Shown here: in pieces, positions 47,815 to 58,309 of the stretch
Numbering within the stretch: the first letter of the stretch is position 1
How the letters are laid out: each line of letters begins with the position of its first letter
Source of the DNA: Macrolepiota albuminosa
Taxonomy: Eukaryota; Basidiomycota; Agaricomycetes; Agaricales; Agaricaceae
Reading direction: 5' to 3'
Assembly (NCBI GenBank): GCA_027475525.1
Contig: JAMWFC010000065.1
Location: 4,188 to 68,187, forward strand
Length of the DNA stretch: 64,000 nt
Made by a program: the position numbers and the translations under genes
The notes under the pieces: generated by a model
Told to the model about the DNA's origin: nothing
Seen by the model: the letters and a program-made list of their open reading frames with translations, nothing else
Databases searched by the model: none

Positions 47815-49937
47815 ATGGACAACATGCCCGTAGATTCCAGTGAGCAACAGCAGCAGCAGCAACAGTTTGAGTTTGCACCACTAGACTTACCATCAGCTGA
47901 AGGGGGGGGGCAGATGGCTCTCTCACTGACTCAAAATGTGCCCCAGTGGGGACAATTGCAACAGGGTGCGGGCTTCCTACAGCAGCCAGTGATCAATGGC
48001 TATCTGCCACAACAACTGATGCAGGGCAACTTTATGCCCCAAAACGCACCCGTGGGTGGTTTTTCATCTTGTTAGACAGCACAGGGTGCTTATGTGCCAC
48101 ATCATGCTGAGGGCCAATCCTAGCAAGTCCAGTACAGAGGGCTATTTAGCCTCCAAGCAATGTTAGAATGGGGGCAGCTTGTCTCCATACTGGCAAGAGG
48201 GCCAATGGAGGCACATCCTTTGCCCCAGTTTATGGCCCCGGCACACTATTCTGGCATAGCTGGTGTGCCAGCAATGATGCTGTGCTCTCCAGCTTGTATG
48301 AGAGCTAAAGCCTTTGAGGCCAACAAAGAGAGCAATGCCCTGCATATGACCCACAACAGTAAGGTGTACCAAGTTGCACCTCATGGGTTCCCCTGCAGCC
48401 CCCAAGAGCTCCACAGGCTCCATTCACTAGTGAACAACCAGTTTACGCCAATTTGTCAGTGTCAGTTGGGCTATCTCTTGCTCAACAAATTCAAACAGGT
48501 AACTATGAATTGTCACCATACAGCTCAAGACAGAGTAATGTCTCAACTACTCGATGAGGTCCCATACAAGACCATTGCAGTACCTTTTGCGAGTTTGGAG
48601 GAGCAGGAGAAAGTCCTGCAAATGATTGCTCCTTCACAGATTTACCACCACAAGGAAAGTGGGAGGCTAGCCTTTGTCAGCCTGATTCCCCCTGATCCAA
48701 AGCAACTCTTTGCTTTGGACTACCTGGGCTCATATGCCCTTCTCTATGGGCATCCTGAGACACCCAACATGTGGACTGGTCTGGCCATGGACTGTGCCAT
48801 GCGCATTTATTGGTGCAGCCTCTTTAGGTTTGTGCTTGTATGCACTATTAGTACCAGCTGTCCATCTAAGATCACAGTGCACAAGCTCTGTCAGATTCTG
48901 CTGAGTCGGGGGCTTTCCAGGAAAGCAACACCCTTACAAGACAAACTTGATCTGTGTGTACTTGGGTGTCTGAAACTCCAGGGCTCAAGACGTGAACAAG
49001 GAGATCTCCTGGGTAAAAGGACTTAATCCAGGGGTTTTGAGGTGGGTGGTGAGTCAGGAACTGGGGATTCTAAGACAAGACCAAATTAGTAAACTTTAAG
49101 TCACAAAGTGCGTACCAAACTCAGAGCACATGGTTGTTCAAGCATGCCAGTCAAACAGAGAGCATGCAAACAATCAAGTTAATATCAAGACTAGCAAATA
49201 CAACAGGGAACTACGCTATAAGTACTACGGGGCCAGGTCCAGGTCTCTGGGTTCTGAGGTGTCTGGGATAAGTTCTGTGAGGCATTGAGTAGTGGAAGGG
49301 GGACTGTATACCAGGATCATGCGTGTGGGACACATAATCAATTGACATGGAGGGAGTCATGATGGCCAGAAGCAAATAGCGTGATCTGATCGTTAATTGC
49401 AATTTGATGGTGGTTGATCCCGGGGTCTGTAATGCGGGGTTGCTGGAGGCGCTGGGTGATGGCGGTCTTTGATGCATGTGATGGCAGTGTGTGTTTGTGG
49501 GGTCAGAGAGAGGGTCCCAGATGGGGTTCTGGGAGTGGTCCCAGAGGGGAGGGGTTGTGACAAGCACCTGGCTTATATATTTATATGGCCAGGCCTCTAT
49601 AAAGAGGCCATTGCCAAATACAAAATGGCTATGAGGCAATTCTTTATGCCCTTCCACACCAAGGACCTGACTTTTGAGGCTTAGGCTGTGGACATCCCAG
49701 AAGCATCAGCTTCCATCTTCACCACTTTGGATGTGTTATGTGTCCTTCTTCACAATCAAAGGCTGTGGACATCCCAGAAGCATCAGCTTCCATCTTCACC
49801 ACTTTGGATGTGTTATGTGTCCTTCTTCACAATCAAATCCTGGTCAGCTGGGTTGACCACGCTTACATCTATGGGGTTACCTACTTGGCTCACATCTTCT
49901 TTGATGACAACCAGCTCTACAACAATTGGAGACCGTA
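47815..49937 (+). pseudogene. Remnant of a repeat-associated agaricomycete protein
   Basis: The N-terminal piece from ATG 47815 is Gln-rich (MDNMPVDSSEQQQQQQQFEF) and stops at 48073. A second frame (48160-49026) reads APHGFPCSPQELHRLHSLVN, DRVMSQLLDEVPYK, ALDYLGSYALLYGHPETPNM and WTGLAMDCAMRIYW. The family resumes at about 49575 with LYKEAIAKYKMAMRQFFMPF and ILVSWVDHAYIYGVTYLAHI. This resembles a hypothetical family common near agaricomycete gypsy elements. About 680 bp between 48895 and 49575 do not fit and may be an insertion. A stop before AVDIPEAS and the 77-bp duplication add breaks. Function unknown, perhaps gag-like. Confidence 0.45.
49683..49837. repeat. 77-bp-period tandem duplication, probable assembly artefact
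   Basis: 49684-49760 is repeated exactly at 49761-49837 (one extra flanking base also matches). It shifts the frame of the protein remnant. Confidence 0.85.
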
Positions 49938-49971
49938 GTTTGGTCTGATTGAGGGGTATGTAGCATAGTCC

Positions 49972-49995
49972 GCTATGTGGCATTGGCCACATAGC
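49972..49995. other. Perfect 10-bp-stem hairpin
   Basis: GCTATGTGGC and GCCACATAGC flank the loop ATTG. It lies about 60 bp before the Helitron 5' end, followed by AT-only sequence. Possibly the end of another element. Confidence 0.6.
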
Positions 49996-50379
49996 TTTTA
50001 CTTAGTATAGTATTAGAATATTATATTATATTTATTATAATATAATATTATTAACATCTATAATATATGGGACGACGCCTGGGAAAAACTAATGCTGACC
50101 AAGGCTGACCAAGAACCTTCCTTTTTGGGTAACGACATCTCATTTTCGTACTGAGAGTCTCAATTTTAGTACTTAGAGTATAAAAAATAAAAAATATATA
50201 TTGTAAACTTTAATATTAATATAAATACTATGTTTGGACATTTTTTGAAGGTGTCCGGATGAGAAGAGGCCAAACGCGATTTAGTGGACACTACTTTTCA
50301 CGCCTCGCGTGCTCTTTGACCACACATGACCAAACAAACTCGAAATTCACTGTTGTAGTGAGAAGACACTACAAACAAA

Positions 50380-50772
50380 GTAAGTGTCAATTTGTTGATT
50401 GATTGATTTATGTTTACAAACGTTGAATTCAGCTTATTCGACACTACAAACAAATTTACAACAAAGTAAGTATTGGCTTATTTATTATTGATCAATTAAT
50501 AAACATTCAATTCAGCTACAAACAATTCCAAAATCGTTACAACAAAGTAAGTGTTGGTTTGTTTATTATTGATTAATGCTAATTCAGCTTATTTGACACT
50601 ACAAATAGTATTTGACACTACAAACAAATCCGAAATCATTACAACAAAGTAAGTATTGGTTTATTTATTATTGATCAATGCTAATACATATTCAATTCAG
50701 CTTATTTAACACTACAAACAGTTAGTATTAGTTTATTTATTATTGATCAATGCTAATAAACATTGAATTCAG
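50380..50772 (+). repeat. Five tandem intron-like units in the Helitron leader
   Basis: Candidate introns at 50380-50432, 50466-50515, 50547-50587, 50649-50700 and 50721-50772. Four start GTAAGT and one GTTAGT; all end AATTCAG, and several have the branch TGCTAAT. They are separated by short exons containing GACACTACAAACAA and ACAACAAA. Units 2, 4 and 5 share the palindromic core TATTGATCAAT. No ATG-led frame crosses them, so this is probably a spliced 5' leader. Confidence 0.65.
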
Positions 50773-50917
50773 CTTATTAGTGAAAGCTTGACAACATCTA
50801 GCTATTGATATACTAGATATATCATCATGTATGTAACTTTTAAAGAGTTTGAACTATTGAAATGCTTAAAAAATCAATAATTTAGGCAATCTTCAACTAC
50901 TCATTCTGAACCCAGTA

Positions 50918-51071
50918 CTCCTGAAGGTCAAAGACAGCAGGCTAGGATTGAAAGCAGGCTTCAACAGTTGCAAATGACTGATCCTGATGATCGTCTCCTG
51001 AAGGTCAAAGACAGCAGGCTAGGATTGAAAGCAGGCTTCAACAGTTGCAAATGACTGATCCTGATGATCGT
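50918..51071. repeat. 77-bp tandem duplication, probable assembly artefact
   Basis: 50918-50994 equals 50995-51071 exactly. It lies at the start of the Rep-helicase frame; the ATG at 51051 is in the second unit. Confidence 0.85.
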
Positions 51072-54000
51072 CATGCACATAGAAGTAGAAGATCTACTTC
51101 AGTAGTTATACCACTTCATTTTGGAACTGGGGATAGAGAGTCTGGGGGTATAGGATCTGGGGATAGAGAGTCTGGGGGTAGAGAGTCTGGGAATATGCCT
51201 ATTGTTGCTCAGGATCCATTTGCTATTGTCATTCCTCAAACTGAAGGAACTGAGGGTAGAGAGTCTGGGATATGCCTATTGTTGCTCAGGATCCATTTGC
51301 TATTGTCATTCCTCAAACTGAAGGAACTGAGGGTAGAGAGTCTGGGGATAGAGAGTCTGGGGGTATAGGGTCTGGGGGTATAGAGTCTGGGGGAGGAGAG
51401 TCTGGGGGTATAGGGATTGGGGGAGGAGAGTCTGGGGGTATAGGGTCTGGGGGTAGAGAGTCTGGGAATATGCCTATTGTTGCTCAGGATCCATTTGCTA
51501 TTGTCATTCCTCAAACTCTTTTGCCTGAAGGATGGGATGGACCTTTACAGAATCCTATACCTAGAATGGTGCCACCTCTACCTGTTTCTACATCCAGAAG
51601 AAACAATAGGCCCAGAATGGTACCACTTCTACCTGCTCTCCCTCTTCCTATACATAGAAGAGACAACCTGCCTACTATTGCTCCACTTCCTGTGGACATT
51701 CCTGAAACTGTTCTGCCTGAAGGATGGAACACTCCTTTACAGAATCCTATGCCTATGGTGCCACCCCTACCTGCTCTGGCATTTAGAAGAGTCAGAAATG
51801 TATCTGTACAGAATTCTATGCCATCTCTGCCAGCTCCCACACTAGCAGAATTACAAGAGCAGGAAAGGCTGAGACATATGGCTATGGTTCAAGAACAACA
51901 GAGGCAACAGGAATTGGCACAAGCAGTAGTAGAGGAGCATCATAGAGTCCTACCAGAAGATCCTAGAAATAATCCTGCTGAGGATATGGAGGAGGACTTG
52001 GAATATGTGGATCCACCTGTGCAAAATCTACCAGCACCTCCTATGCTACCAAGGGTTGATCATATTCAAGGCATAAATGCTTTGCCAAGAGGAAGACAGC
52101 CTTATATAGATGAACCCTCAGCACATTATCTTGGTCTTATGGATGTCATATGTCCACACTGTCAGGCTCTACATTGGGATGCTGAAAAGCTCACCAATTC
52201 TACTAGACATCATAAAAAGTTTGGCATGTGCTGTCTACAAGGCCAGATCGATTTGCCCAGACTTGCAGATGCACCCCCAGAACTGATTGACCTACTCCAA
52301 GGCCAGCACCCCCTTTCTGATGCTTTCAAAGCATCTATTCGCCAATATAATGCAGCCTTTGCATTTACATCTCTGGGAGTCAAAATTGATCATGCGATTA
52401 TGAATGCTCCAGGACCATACAGCTTTAGGATTAATGGAGAGCTCCATCATCTGACAGGTGCTTTGCTTCCAACTGAAGGTGATCATCCTGTGTATGCACA
52501 ACTCTACTTCTACGATCACAATCAACAATTGGCTTTTCGTCAGGGAAGCAATCCTAGATTGGATCCTCAGATAATGGCCTCTTTGCAGGATATGCTTCAT
52601 AGAGTCAATCCCTTTATTGGCTTATACAAGCTTGCAAAGCAGATTATGACAGAAGTTCCTGAAGGCCAACCACAAAGGCTTTCTGTTCAACTTAGAGCTG
52701 ACTTTGGAGACCATCGACGCTATAACAACCCTAATGAACAGGAAGGAGTTGCTGCAATTATACCAGGAGATGGTTCTGAAGAACGATCAGATCACCGTGA
52801 CATAGTCCTGCATCTGCATGGAGGTCAATTGAAGCGAATCAGCCATCTACACCCCTATTACACTCCTCTGCATTACACTATCATATTTCCAACTGGAGAA
52901 CCTGGATTTCACACCGATATTCAATCTCAATTTGGACCAGCAGGAGAACAAAGAGCCAAAAAAGTTAGCCAAACTGCATATTATGCATATAGGCTGCAGC
53001 AAAGAGCTTTGGAAGCTAATGCTGCATTGCTTTGGAGTGGCAGACTGTTTCAGCAATATGTTGTGGATGCATGGGCATCAACTGAGCAGAACAAGCTCAA
53101 TTGGGTCCGGCACAATCAAAAGAAGATTAGGGCTGAAGTGTATCAAGGGGTGGTCGATGCAGCTGCTGGAGATGAAGACTTACGCAGGCAAAGCCGACGG
53201 GTAGTCCTTCCCTCTTCTCATGTTGGAAGTGAACGACACATGCAGCAATTATTCCAGGACTCTATGGCTATTTGCAGGCATTTCCATAAACCAGATCTCT
53301 TCATCACCATGACTGCCAATCCAAAGTGGCCAGAAATTGAAGAGGCTCTGCTAAAGGAACCTATGGTTAATGGAAAGAGGCAAACAGCTTCTGACCGTCC
53401 AGATATTGTTGCCAGAGTATTTGAACTCAAGAAGAATGCTCTTTTGAAGGACATAAAAGATGGTCTATTTGGAAAATGTGTGGCATCTGTCCATACCATT
53501 GAATTTCAAAAGAGGGGACTTCCACATATACATATCTTGATCTTTTTCCATCATCATGACAAGATCAAAGATGCAGCTCATGTGGACACTATTGTTTCTG
53601 CTCAAATTCCTGATCCAGTGACTCAGCCTCAATTGTATCAGGTATTGGCTTTGCTTGAATTATCAATGCAGTAACTGACCTTTGTTATTAGGTTGTTACT
53701 ACCAATATGGTTCATGGTCCATGTGGAGCAGATTTTCCCAATGCCAAGTGCATGGTAGATGGCAAATGTTCCAAGAGATATCCCAAGGAATTTCAGGAAG
53801 CTACACAGTATGGTGATGATGGCTATCCCCAATATGCCAGACCTAACAATGGCCGCTTTTTTGAAAAGCATGGTCGTCGTTATGACAATCGTAATGTTGT
53901 CCCATACAATCCATATCTCTCAGCCAAATTCCAATGTCATATCAATGTGGAAGTCTGTGCTTCAGTGGATGCAATCAAATACATTCACAAGTACATCTAC

Positions 54001-56465
54001 AAGGGCCATGATAGGACAACTTTGGAGATTGCTAGGGAGGAGAGGGATGAAATCAAGGAACACTTGGATGCCAGATACATTTCTGCTCCTGAGGCTTGCT
54101 GGCACATCTTTGAATTCAACATGCATGCTGAATATCCTTCAGTGTACAGATTGCCTGTGCACTTGGAAAACCAGCATGAAGTCTATTTCCCAGATGATGA
54201 ACCAATACAGGTGGTGGCTGCTAGACCTAATGCAGACAAGACTGCACTCACAGCTTGGTTTGAAGCCAATACCAGGTTTCCCAATAATAACACCACTTAT
54301 CAGAACTTTCCAACCAAGTTTGTTTATGAAGCATCTAAACGGAGTTGGAAGGAGAGGCAGAGAGGGACAGCAATTGGAAGGATGTATTTTGCTTCACCAA
54401 GACAGGGAGAAAGGTTCTATCTCAGGATGCTCTTGACTGTTGTAACCAATGCAACTTCATGGGCTGATCTCAGGACAGTCAATGGCCATATCTATCCCAC
54501 TTATCAAGAAGCATGCAAGGCTCTAGGTCTTTTGGAGGATGATGCAGAATGGAGGCAGTGTCTCACTGAAGCTGCTCCAATCCAACTAGGATCAGCTCTC
54601 AGACAGCTGTTTTGCACTATTCTATTCCACTGTGCTCCTGCCACTCCTGAGGCTCTATGGAATGAATTCAAGCATTCTATCTGTGATGATCTTCGACACA
54701 GATTGGAACATACTAGGCAGTACAGGGACCGGATCTTTACCAATGAGGATATTTATGACTATGGCCTTTATCTCATCAATGACACTTTGATGAATTTTGG
54801 GAAAACTCTGAAAGACTTTCCCAACATGCCAGAGGCTCAACAGAATTGGAACATAGTTCCAGGTAATTGGCATTTGCATAAAAGATTGACTTGAATACTG
54901 ATCATTCTTCTAGGCAACAGGCTTTTAGAAGATGAAACCAATTATGATGTTGAGGAGCTCAAGCAAAGAGTGGAGAGTAACAAGGCCAAGTTCAATGTGG
55001 AACAACTGGAGACTTTCAATGCTGTCATAAACTCAGTGAACAACAATTTGGGCAGGATGCTATTCATTCACAGTGCTGGAGGATGTGGCAAAACCTTTGT
55101 CTGCAATACTCTGGCTGCTGCAGTTCGTTCCAATGGAGATGTGGCATTATGTGTAGCATCATCTGGCATTGCTGCCTTATTGTTGGAAGGGGGTAGGACA
55201 GCTCATTCAAGATTCAAAATCCCCATTCCTGCTCTTGACACATCCATTGCCAATATCAAGAGAGGAACCCAGTTATCACAGCTCATACTTCGCACCAAAG
55301 TTGTTATTTGGGATGAAGTTCCAATGCAACACAAAAATGCCATTGACTCTGTCGATCATGGCTTCAGAGACATCTTCAATAATGACATTTCCTTTGGTGG
55401 AGTCACTGTGGTTTTTGGAGGGGACTTTAGGCAAACTCTTCCAGTGGTTCCACATGGACTCAGGCAGCAGATGATTGCTGCTTCACTCAAAAGGGGCCGA
55501 CTTTGGGATAATATTCAAGTCCATTACTTGGTCCAAAATATGCGGTTGGAGCAGACTGTAGACAATATTGCTCATGCAGCTTGGTTGTTGGATGTTGGTG
55601 CAGGGAAAAATCTAGGACCTGGAGAAACAGTCAAACTGCCTGAAAGGATGATCTGTGATGACAATTCTATCACTGGATTGATTTCTTCCACATATCCTGA
55701 TATTGGTCATCCTCAAAATGATCAGTATTACCTGGACCGGACTATTCTCTCTGGCAAGAACTCGGATATAGAGGAGATCAATGCAGAAGTTCTAGAGAGG
55801 TATCCAGGGGAAGAAAGGATCTTACAGAGTGCAGATTCTGTTCTTTCTGATAACAGGAATCCTGATGGCCTTGCCTTATATCCTGTGGAATATCTCAACT
55901 CTTTAAAAGCCAGTAGTTTGCCTTTGGCTAAACTGGCTTTGAAGATTGGAGTTCCTGTCATGCTCCTCAGCTCAACTCTTTAAAAGCCAGTAGTTTGCCT
56001 TTGGCTAAACTGGCTTTGAAGATTGGAGTTCCTGTCATGCTCCTCAGGAATTTGGACACAACCAAAGGACTTTGCAATGGAACAAGAATGATTGTCACTC
56101 ATATCAGCACCAGAGTCCTCAGGTGTCGTATTATCAGTGGAGATGCCAAGTTTGCAGGTTCAACTGTTTTGATTCCAAGGATCAATCTAGATGCCTCTGA
56201 AGAGGATATGCCAATACCATTACGCAGGAGACAGTTTCCAATTCGATTGGCCTTTGCTATGACTATCAACAAGTCTCAAGGGCAATCAGTCAAGCATGTT
56301 GGATTGGACCTTCGATCACCAGTTTTTACACATGGCCAACTCTATGTTGCACTTTCTCGATGCACATCAGGAGATCGTATCAAGGTGATTCTGTCAGAAG
56401 AAAATACATCAAAAATGACTGCAAATATTGTATATCAAGAAGTCCTTAATGGTTTACAAATGTAA
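51051..56465 (+). CDS. Helitron Rep/Pif1-type helicase (RepHel)
   Basis: Exons 51051-53641, 53692-54862 and 54914-56465, introns 50 and 51 nt. With each 77-bp unit counted once the frame is continuous for 1,719 codons. The N-terminus has an ESGG/GIGS repeat tract and an Asn/Pro-rich stretch. CPHCQALHWDAEKL (about 52152) is a Cys motif usual before the Helitron-like N domain. The Rep part has FITMTANPKWPEI, the HUH motif GLPHIHILIF (53516-53545) and the two-tyrosine motif KYIHKYIYKGHD (about 53978). The helicase part has Walker A SAGGCGKT (55072-55095), Walker B VVIWDEV (55300-55320), GGDFRQTLPVV and, at the end, INKSQGQSVKHVGLDL with YVALSRC. Rep nicks and joins single strands; the helicase unwinds during rolling-circle transposition. 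No OTU or endonuclease domain is seen. All catalytic motifs are present, so it may be active. Confidence 0.9.
51193..51346. repeat. 77-bp tandem duplication breaking the Helitron frame
   Basis: 51193-51269 equals 51270-51346 exactly, with different flanking bases. Counting the unit once joins the frame starting at 51051 to the 800-codon frame downstream without any other change. Confidence 0.88.
55894..56047. repeat. 77-bp tandem duplication breaking the helicase frame
   Basis: 55894-55970 equals 55971-56047 exactly. The helicase frame ends 4 codons into the repeat junction (LLSSTL-stop) and resumes in the second unit; counted once, the frame is intact. Confidence 0.9.
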
Positions 56466-56775
56466 GTGTGATTTTTGATTAACTACTTATTAGTAACTTT
56501 ATATTTTAGCATCTAACTTGATACTGTACATATAACTTGGAATTGTAGCATTATTTCTTGGGTTTACAAATGTGAGTGTGATTGTTAATTACTTACTTAT
56601 TACTAACTTTTATATTTTAGCATCTAACTTGATATTTGTTGATACTGTACTAATAGAATATATATAACTTGGAATTGTAGCATTATTTCTTGATAAATGT
56701 GAAACTCTCTATTTGTCAACAACTTATGCTGGAATCAGTAAGACATAATGAAAGTAAGATTATGATAGAAGCTGA
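56466..56775. other. AT-rich 3' region of the Helitron
   Basis: A segment of about 60-70 bp (GGTTTACAAATG, AACTTGATA, GGAATTGTAGCATTATTTCT) is repeated once with divergence. No further gene. Confidence 0.5.
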
Positions 56776-57103
56776 GTTACTAAGATACATATTTGGAACC
56801 CCTAACCGAACGAAGTGAGGTTGGGGTGGAGACTGAATTACTTATATACATACTTGGAGCCCTAACCGAACGAAGTGAGGTTGGGGTGGAGGCTAAGTTA
56901 CTTATACATACTTGGAGCCCTAACCGAACGAAGTGAGGTTGGGGTGGAGGCTTAGTTGGGGGGGGTTTGGGGGCGAAGCCCCCAACGAGCTACGAAATTC
57001 GTGCCGAAGGCACGAATCGGGTGGAGGCTTAGTTGGGGGGGGTTTGGGGGCGAAGCCCCCAACGAGCTACGAAATTCGTGCCGAAGGCACGAATTGTAGC
57101 TCG
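56776..57103 (+). repeat. GAA-triloop hairpin cluster at the Helitron 3' end
   Basis: Three hairpins of the type CTAACC..ACGAAGT..GGTTGGGG (about 56798, 56848, 56916), then GGGGGCGAAGCCCCC and TTCGTGCC-GAA-GGCACGAA, each in two copies because of a 77-bp offset repeat. All have a GAA loop closed by a pyrimidine-purine pair. The GCGAAGC core equals a DNA mini-hairpin known for unusual stability. Confidence 0.75.
56942..57095. repeat. 77-bp-period duplication with one mismatch
   Basis: 56942-57017 equals 57019-57094; the last base of the 77-bp unit differs (C against T). Probably the same artefact class joined at a variant copy, or a true repeat. Confidence 0.7.
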
Positions 57104-57734
57104 TCTATAATATATGGGACAACCGTTTCGTGGGAACTATCTGATTAGTAAGGCTGACCAAGGCTGACCAAGAACCTTCCTTTTAGGGTAATAACATAAG
57201 AGTTGGCTCATTTCAGCATTAGAAATGCTTAGAAAATTCAGATAAAATCACCGAAAAATCAGAAAAAATTCAAGGTCTACTGATACACTGACTTGAGTTT
57301 TTCTGAGATTTATAAATGCTTAAAGAAATCTGAAAAATTCAAGAACAATTCAATTTAGCTTACAATAATGCTCTGAGAGTTGAGGCAAACTGGGGATTAA
57401 GCATTGAGTTGCGATTACCGAGGCCTTAACCGAACGAAGTGAGGTTGAGGCTGGGATTAAGCATTGAGTTGCGATTACCGAGGCCTTAACCGAACGAAGT
57501 GAGGTTGAGGCTGGGATTAAGCACTGAGTTCTCTATACATACTTGGAGCCCTAACCGAACGAAGTGAGGTTAGGGTGGAGGCTTAGTTGGGGGGGGTTTG
57601 GGGGCGAAGCCCCCAACAAGCTACGAAATTCGTGCCGAAGGCACGAATCGTAGCTCGTCTTAGTTGGGGGGGGTTTGGGGGCGAAGCCCCCAACAAGCTA
57701 CGAAATTCGTGCCGAAGGCACGAATCGTAGCTCG
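57104..57734 (+). mobile_element. Non-autonomous Helitron in tandem with the autonomous one
   Basis: Begins TCTATAATATATGGGAC immediately after the 3' end of the large element and ends ...GTAGCTCG before T 57735. It shares the GACCAAGGCTGACCAAG block, hairpins of the CTTAACC/GGTTGAG type, GCGAAGC and the terminal TTCGTGCC hairpin, but has no gene. About 550 bp if the 77-bp duplication at 57582-57735 is counted once. A 60-bp unit at about 57393-57520 is also repeated twice. Confidence 0.7.
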
Positions 57735-57735
57735 T
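57582..57735. repeat. Exact 77-bp tandem duplication, probable assembly artefact
   Basis: 57582-57658 equals 57659-57735 exactly, both flanks differ. Confidence 0.85.
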
Positions 57736-57950
57736 AATTATAAATATGTAGATATCTGCTGCTTACTAAGCAGCTTATTTTGTATTCACTCTACATAGTC
57801 AATAAACTGGACTGGTCTGATTCTGTGTAGTGTGAACTGTAAGCTCTCACTAAATTCTGTAACTTTGTTACAACTATTGGGCTTCTTGGCTGTCCAAAAG
57901 TACTATAAGTTCTTGTGATTTATCTATATCTTAGACTTCTGCCTGGCATC

Positions 57951-58265
57951 TTAAAGGAAATGCCACCACTTCTCAAATGACCAAATGATAGCTAGCATTT
58001 TCTTATCATGAATTCTATAGTTGCACTCTATGAGACTCTTAGAGTAGAATGCTATAGTCTGCCACTTACCATCCTCCTCTAACTGCTGATAGAGAACAAG
58101 TCTAGTAGCAAAGTCTGAGCTATCAGCCTCAACACAGAAGAGAGAATCGTCATCAGAGGATAGGAGGACAGACTGCCTGTTTAAAAGCATTATAAGCTGT
58201 CTGTTGTGCCACATCCCAGTGCCAGATAGTGTTCTTAGAAGTGAGATTAAAGAGGGGTCAAGCAT
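57951..58265 (-). pseudogene. Ty3/gypsy RT-RNase H connection fragment
   Basis: A 104-codon frame containing FCVEADSSDFATRLVLYQQL, WQTIAFYSKSLIECNYRIHD and KKMLAIIWSFEKWWHFL. This is the start of gypsy RNase H ('E.DASD.A.G..L.Q', 'AF.SKSL...E.NY.IHDKEMLAII'). It is cut at both ends. Confidence 0.85.
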
Positions 58266-58309
58266 AGTGAAAGAAGTCCTAAATGAACCTGTTATAGGTT
58301 GGTGAAGCT

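Larger units (their letters stand above)
50057..57103 (+). mobile_element. Autonomous Helitron
   Basis: The 5' end is taken as TCTATAATATATGGGAC at 50057, because the same 17 bp, followed by a shared GCTGACCAAGGCTGACCAAG block, starts again at 57104. The 3' end is taken as ...GTAGCTCG at 57103, about 9 nt after the hairpin TTCGTGCC-GAA-GGCACGAA. The flanks are A (50056) and T, as for canonical A/T insertion. The 3' tetranucleotide CTCG is not the usual CTRR, so the exact end is uncertain. The cargo is one Rep-helicase gene. Three 77-bp duplications and one near-copy inside are probably artefacts, so the true length is about 6.7 kb. Confidence 0.75.

Noticed and set aside
49211..49657. 148-codon minus-strand open frame
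   Set aside because: It covers the inserted segment of the repeat-associated protein remnant and shows no family motif.
56933..57148. 71-codon plus-strand open frame in the hairpin cluster
   Set aside because: It is made of G-rich hairpin repeats and a 77-bp duplicate; no protein-like composition.
56790..57580. CCCTAAC/GTTAGGG pieces resembling telomere repeats
   Set aside because: They occur once per hairpin as stem arms, not as tandem TTAGGG arrays.
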